Positions 6,581 through 7,212 of a stretch of DNA of 7,212 nt are shown here, in pieces. The translations under genes and the position numbers were made by a program. The notes under the pieces were generated by a model. The model did not search any database. It was not told the origin of the DNA and saw nothing but the letters and a program-made list of their open reading frames with translations. Positions within the stretch are counted from its first letter, which is position 1. The number at the start of each line of letters is the position of its first letter. Source of the DNA: Acidobacteriota bacterium (GTDB lineage: Bacteria > Acidobacteriota > Terriglobia > Bryobacterales > Bryobacteraceae); NCBI GenBank assembly GCA_947505565.1, contig CANNLB010000119.1, positions 1 to 7,212 of the forward strand, in the 5' to 3' direction.

Positions 6581-6599
6581 GGCGCGACCTCACGGCATC

Positions 6600-6605
6600 A
6601 GTATA
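6600..6605 (-). promoter_or_regulatory. Possible -10 box upstream of the metallopeptidase-like gene
   Basis: On the - strand TATACT lies at 6605-6600, about 19 bases before the ATG at 6580, with GAGG between them as ribosome binding site. The -35 candidates (TTGCCG at a 14-bp spacing, TTACTT at 18 bp) are poor. The gene may instead be transcribed together with the upstream M16 homologue, which ends 65 bp away. Confidence 0.3.
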
Positions 6606-6645
6606 GACGCTGGAAGGATCGGCAAGTAACAGAACTTTCTTGAGC

Positions 6646-7212
6646 TTATGTTAAATTTCTTTTAAAGAAGATACTGGCGAGGAGGAGAAGCCCGAGGGCG
6701 GTGGCGAGAAGGCCGGCAAGCGAGCCGAAGGTCGCCTCGACGGCCTTGGCAAACTCTTCAGGGCGCAGGTCGCCTACGGCAACTAGCGTCGAACCACCCA
6801 GTCGCAAAGAGACCTGCCACGCCTCTAAGAGGTGCTTCCTTTGGATTTTGGCCAAGCTGGAGAGGGTCGCTCCCTTGGACCCGTAGGGGTGGTTGGCGCC
6901 AAAAGCCAGCTGGCGTGCCAGGTTGTGGGCCTGCGCTTCGGCATCCCCTGGCTCCGCCCGCAGCCCTGCTGCCACCTGCTCCCGCAGGGAAGCGATGGCG
7001 GTTGGGTCAAACTGGGGCTCCAACAACGCTTCCGAGAGGAGCTTTAGGAATGGCAGCAAGTTGTGGCTAAGGACGTGACCTTCGACCAGTACCGCATCGG
7101 CCAAGGCCTCGACCTGCACCTGACCACCCAGCGCTTCTGTAGCCTCTGCCAGACTGCTTCCCGGGTGGCGCTTGCTACCTTTCGTCAGCAGCTGGGCGGC
7201 TATAGCGACAGT
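6646..7212 (-). CDS. M16-family peptidase homologue, probably non-catalytic, with C-terminal membrane anchor (partial)
   Basis: The frame is open from the right edge to a TAA at 6646-6648; 188 residues are visible and the N-terminus is missing. The M16 (pitrilysin-like) pattern is clear: LLTKGSKRH then LAEATEALGG (about 8-30), LLPFLKLLSEALLEPQFDP (52-70), LAFGANHPYG (102-111) and LVAVGDLRPEEF (143-154). In active M16 enzymes HxxEH stands just before the LF-KGT motif; here that position reads AIAAQLLTKGS. The later zinc glutamate region reads REQVAAGLRAEPGD with Ala-Gly where Glu is expected. Both indicate a non-peptidase partner subunit. After FGSLAG (162-167) the chain runs straight into a hydrophobic stretch (LLATALGLLLLASIFF) and KRN, a likely transmembrane anchor, instead of the second M16 lobe. 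An active partner may be encoded upstream, outside the window. Confidence 0.75.
   Translation of the reverse strand, partial: TVAIAAQLLTKGSKRHPGSSLAEATEALGGQVQVEALADAVLVEGHVLSHNLLPFLKLLSEALLEPQFDPTAIASLREQVAAGLRAEPGDAEAQAHNLARQLAFGANHPYGSKGATLSSLAKIQRKHLLEAWQVSLRLGGSTLVAVGDLRPEEFAKAVEATFGSLAGLLATALGLLLLASIFFKRNLT

Noticed and set aside
6657..6669. Palindrome TTCTTTTAAAGAA near the end of the M16 gene as a terminator or operator.
   Set aside because: It lies mostly within the last codons of the gene, has a single-base centre that cannot form a stable hairpin loop without losing pairs, and is all A/T-rich short arms, so chance is likely.
6653..6725. Alternative frame at the end of the M16 gene giving a Pro/Ser-rich tail (PAFSPPPSGF) that would resemble a lobe-to-lobe linker.
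   Set aside because: It also stops almost at once (TAA by 6653) and gives no second lobe, whereas the main frame gives a coherent hydrophobic anchor ending in KRN.

Overview
The window is GC-rich bacterial DNA. Protein style, and an aromatic amino acid cluster that continues from trp genes into chorismate mutase, DAHP synthase and prephenate dehydrogenase, suggest an Acidobacteriota genome, perhaps a Solibacter/Bryobacter-type soil bacterium. The phylum is inferred from general resemblance, not from any marker gene.

Region 1 (1-4915, + strand) is a tightly packed biosynthetic operon: the 3' end of trpC, then trpF, trpB, trpA, a stand-alone AroQ chorismate mutase, a type I-beta DAHP synthase and tyrA. 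Five of the six junctions overlap (ATGA, ATGA, a 20-nt overlap, GTGA, TGATG) and the sixth has a 4-nt gap, so translational coupling is likely. The operon combines the entry step to the shikimate pathway, the last steps to tryptophan, and the chorismate-to-prephenate-to-hydroxyphenylpyruvate steps towards tyrosine. Every catalytic residue that I could check by motif is present. Third codon positions are strongly G-biased, most clearly in tyrA.

Region 2 (about 4901-5751, + strand) is a toxin-antitoxin module with an unusual layout: two tandem, recently duplicated ribbon-helix-helix antitoxin genes followed by one MazF/PemK-type endoribonuclease gene. A near-consensus -10 box lies inside a small perfect inverted repeat that runs into the first start codon. 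This suggests a leaderless, autoregulated promoter.

Region 3 (5752-5990) has no convincing gene. It holds about 6.5 copies of an 18-bp tandem repeat between the convergent transcription units.

Region 4 (5991-7212, - strand) carries two genes. A signal-peptide-bearing HELYH metallopeptidase-like gene is split by a frameshift next to a homopolymer tract. Upstream of it is the 3' part of an M16-family peptidase homologue that appears to have lost its zinc ligands and ends in a predicted transmembrane anchor. Codon use here is more mixed and less G-ended than in the operon, which suggests a separate accessory region.
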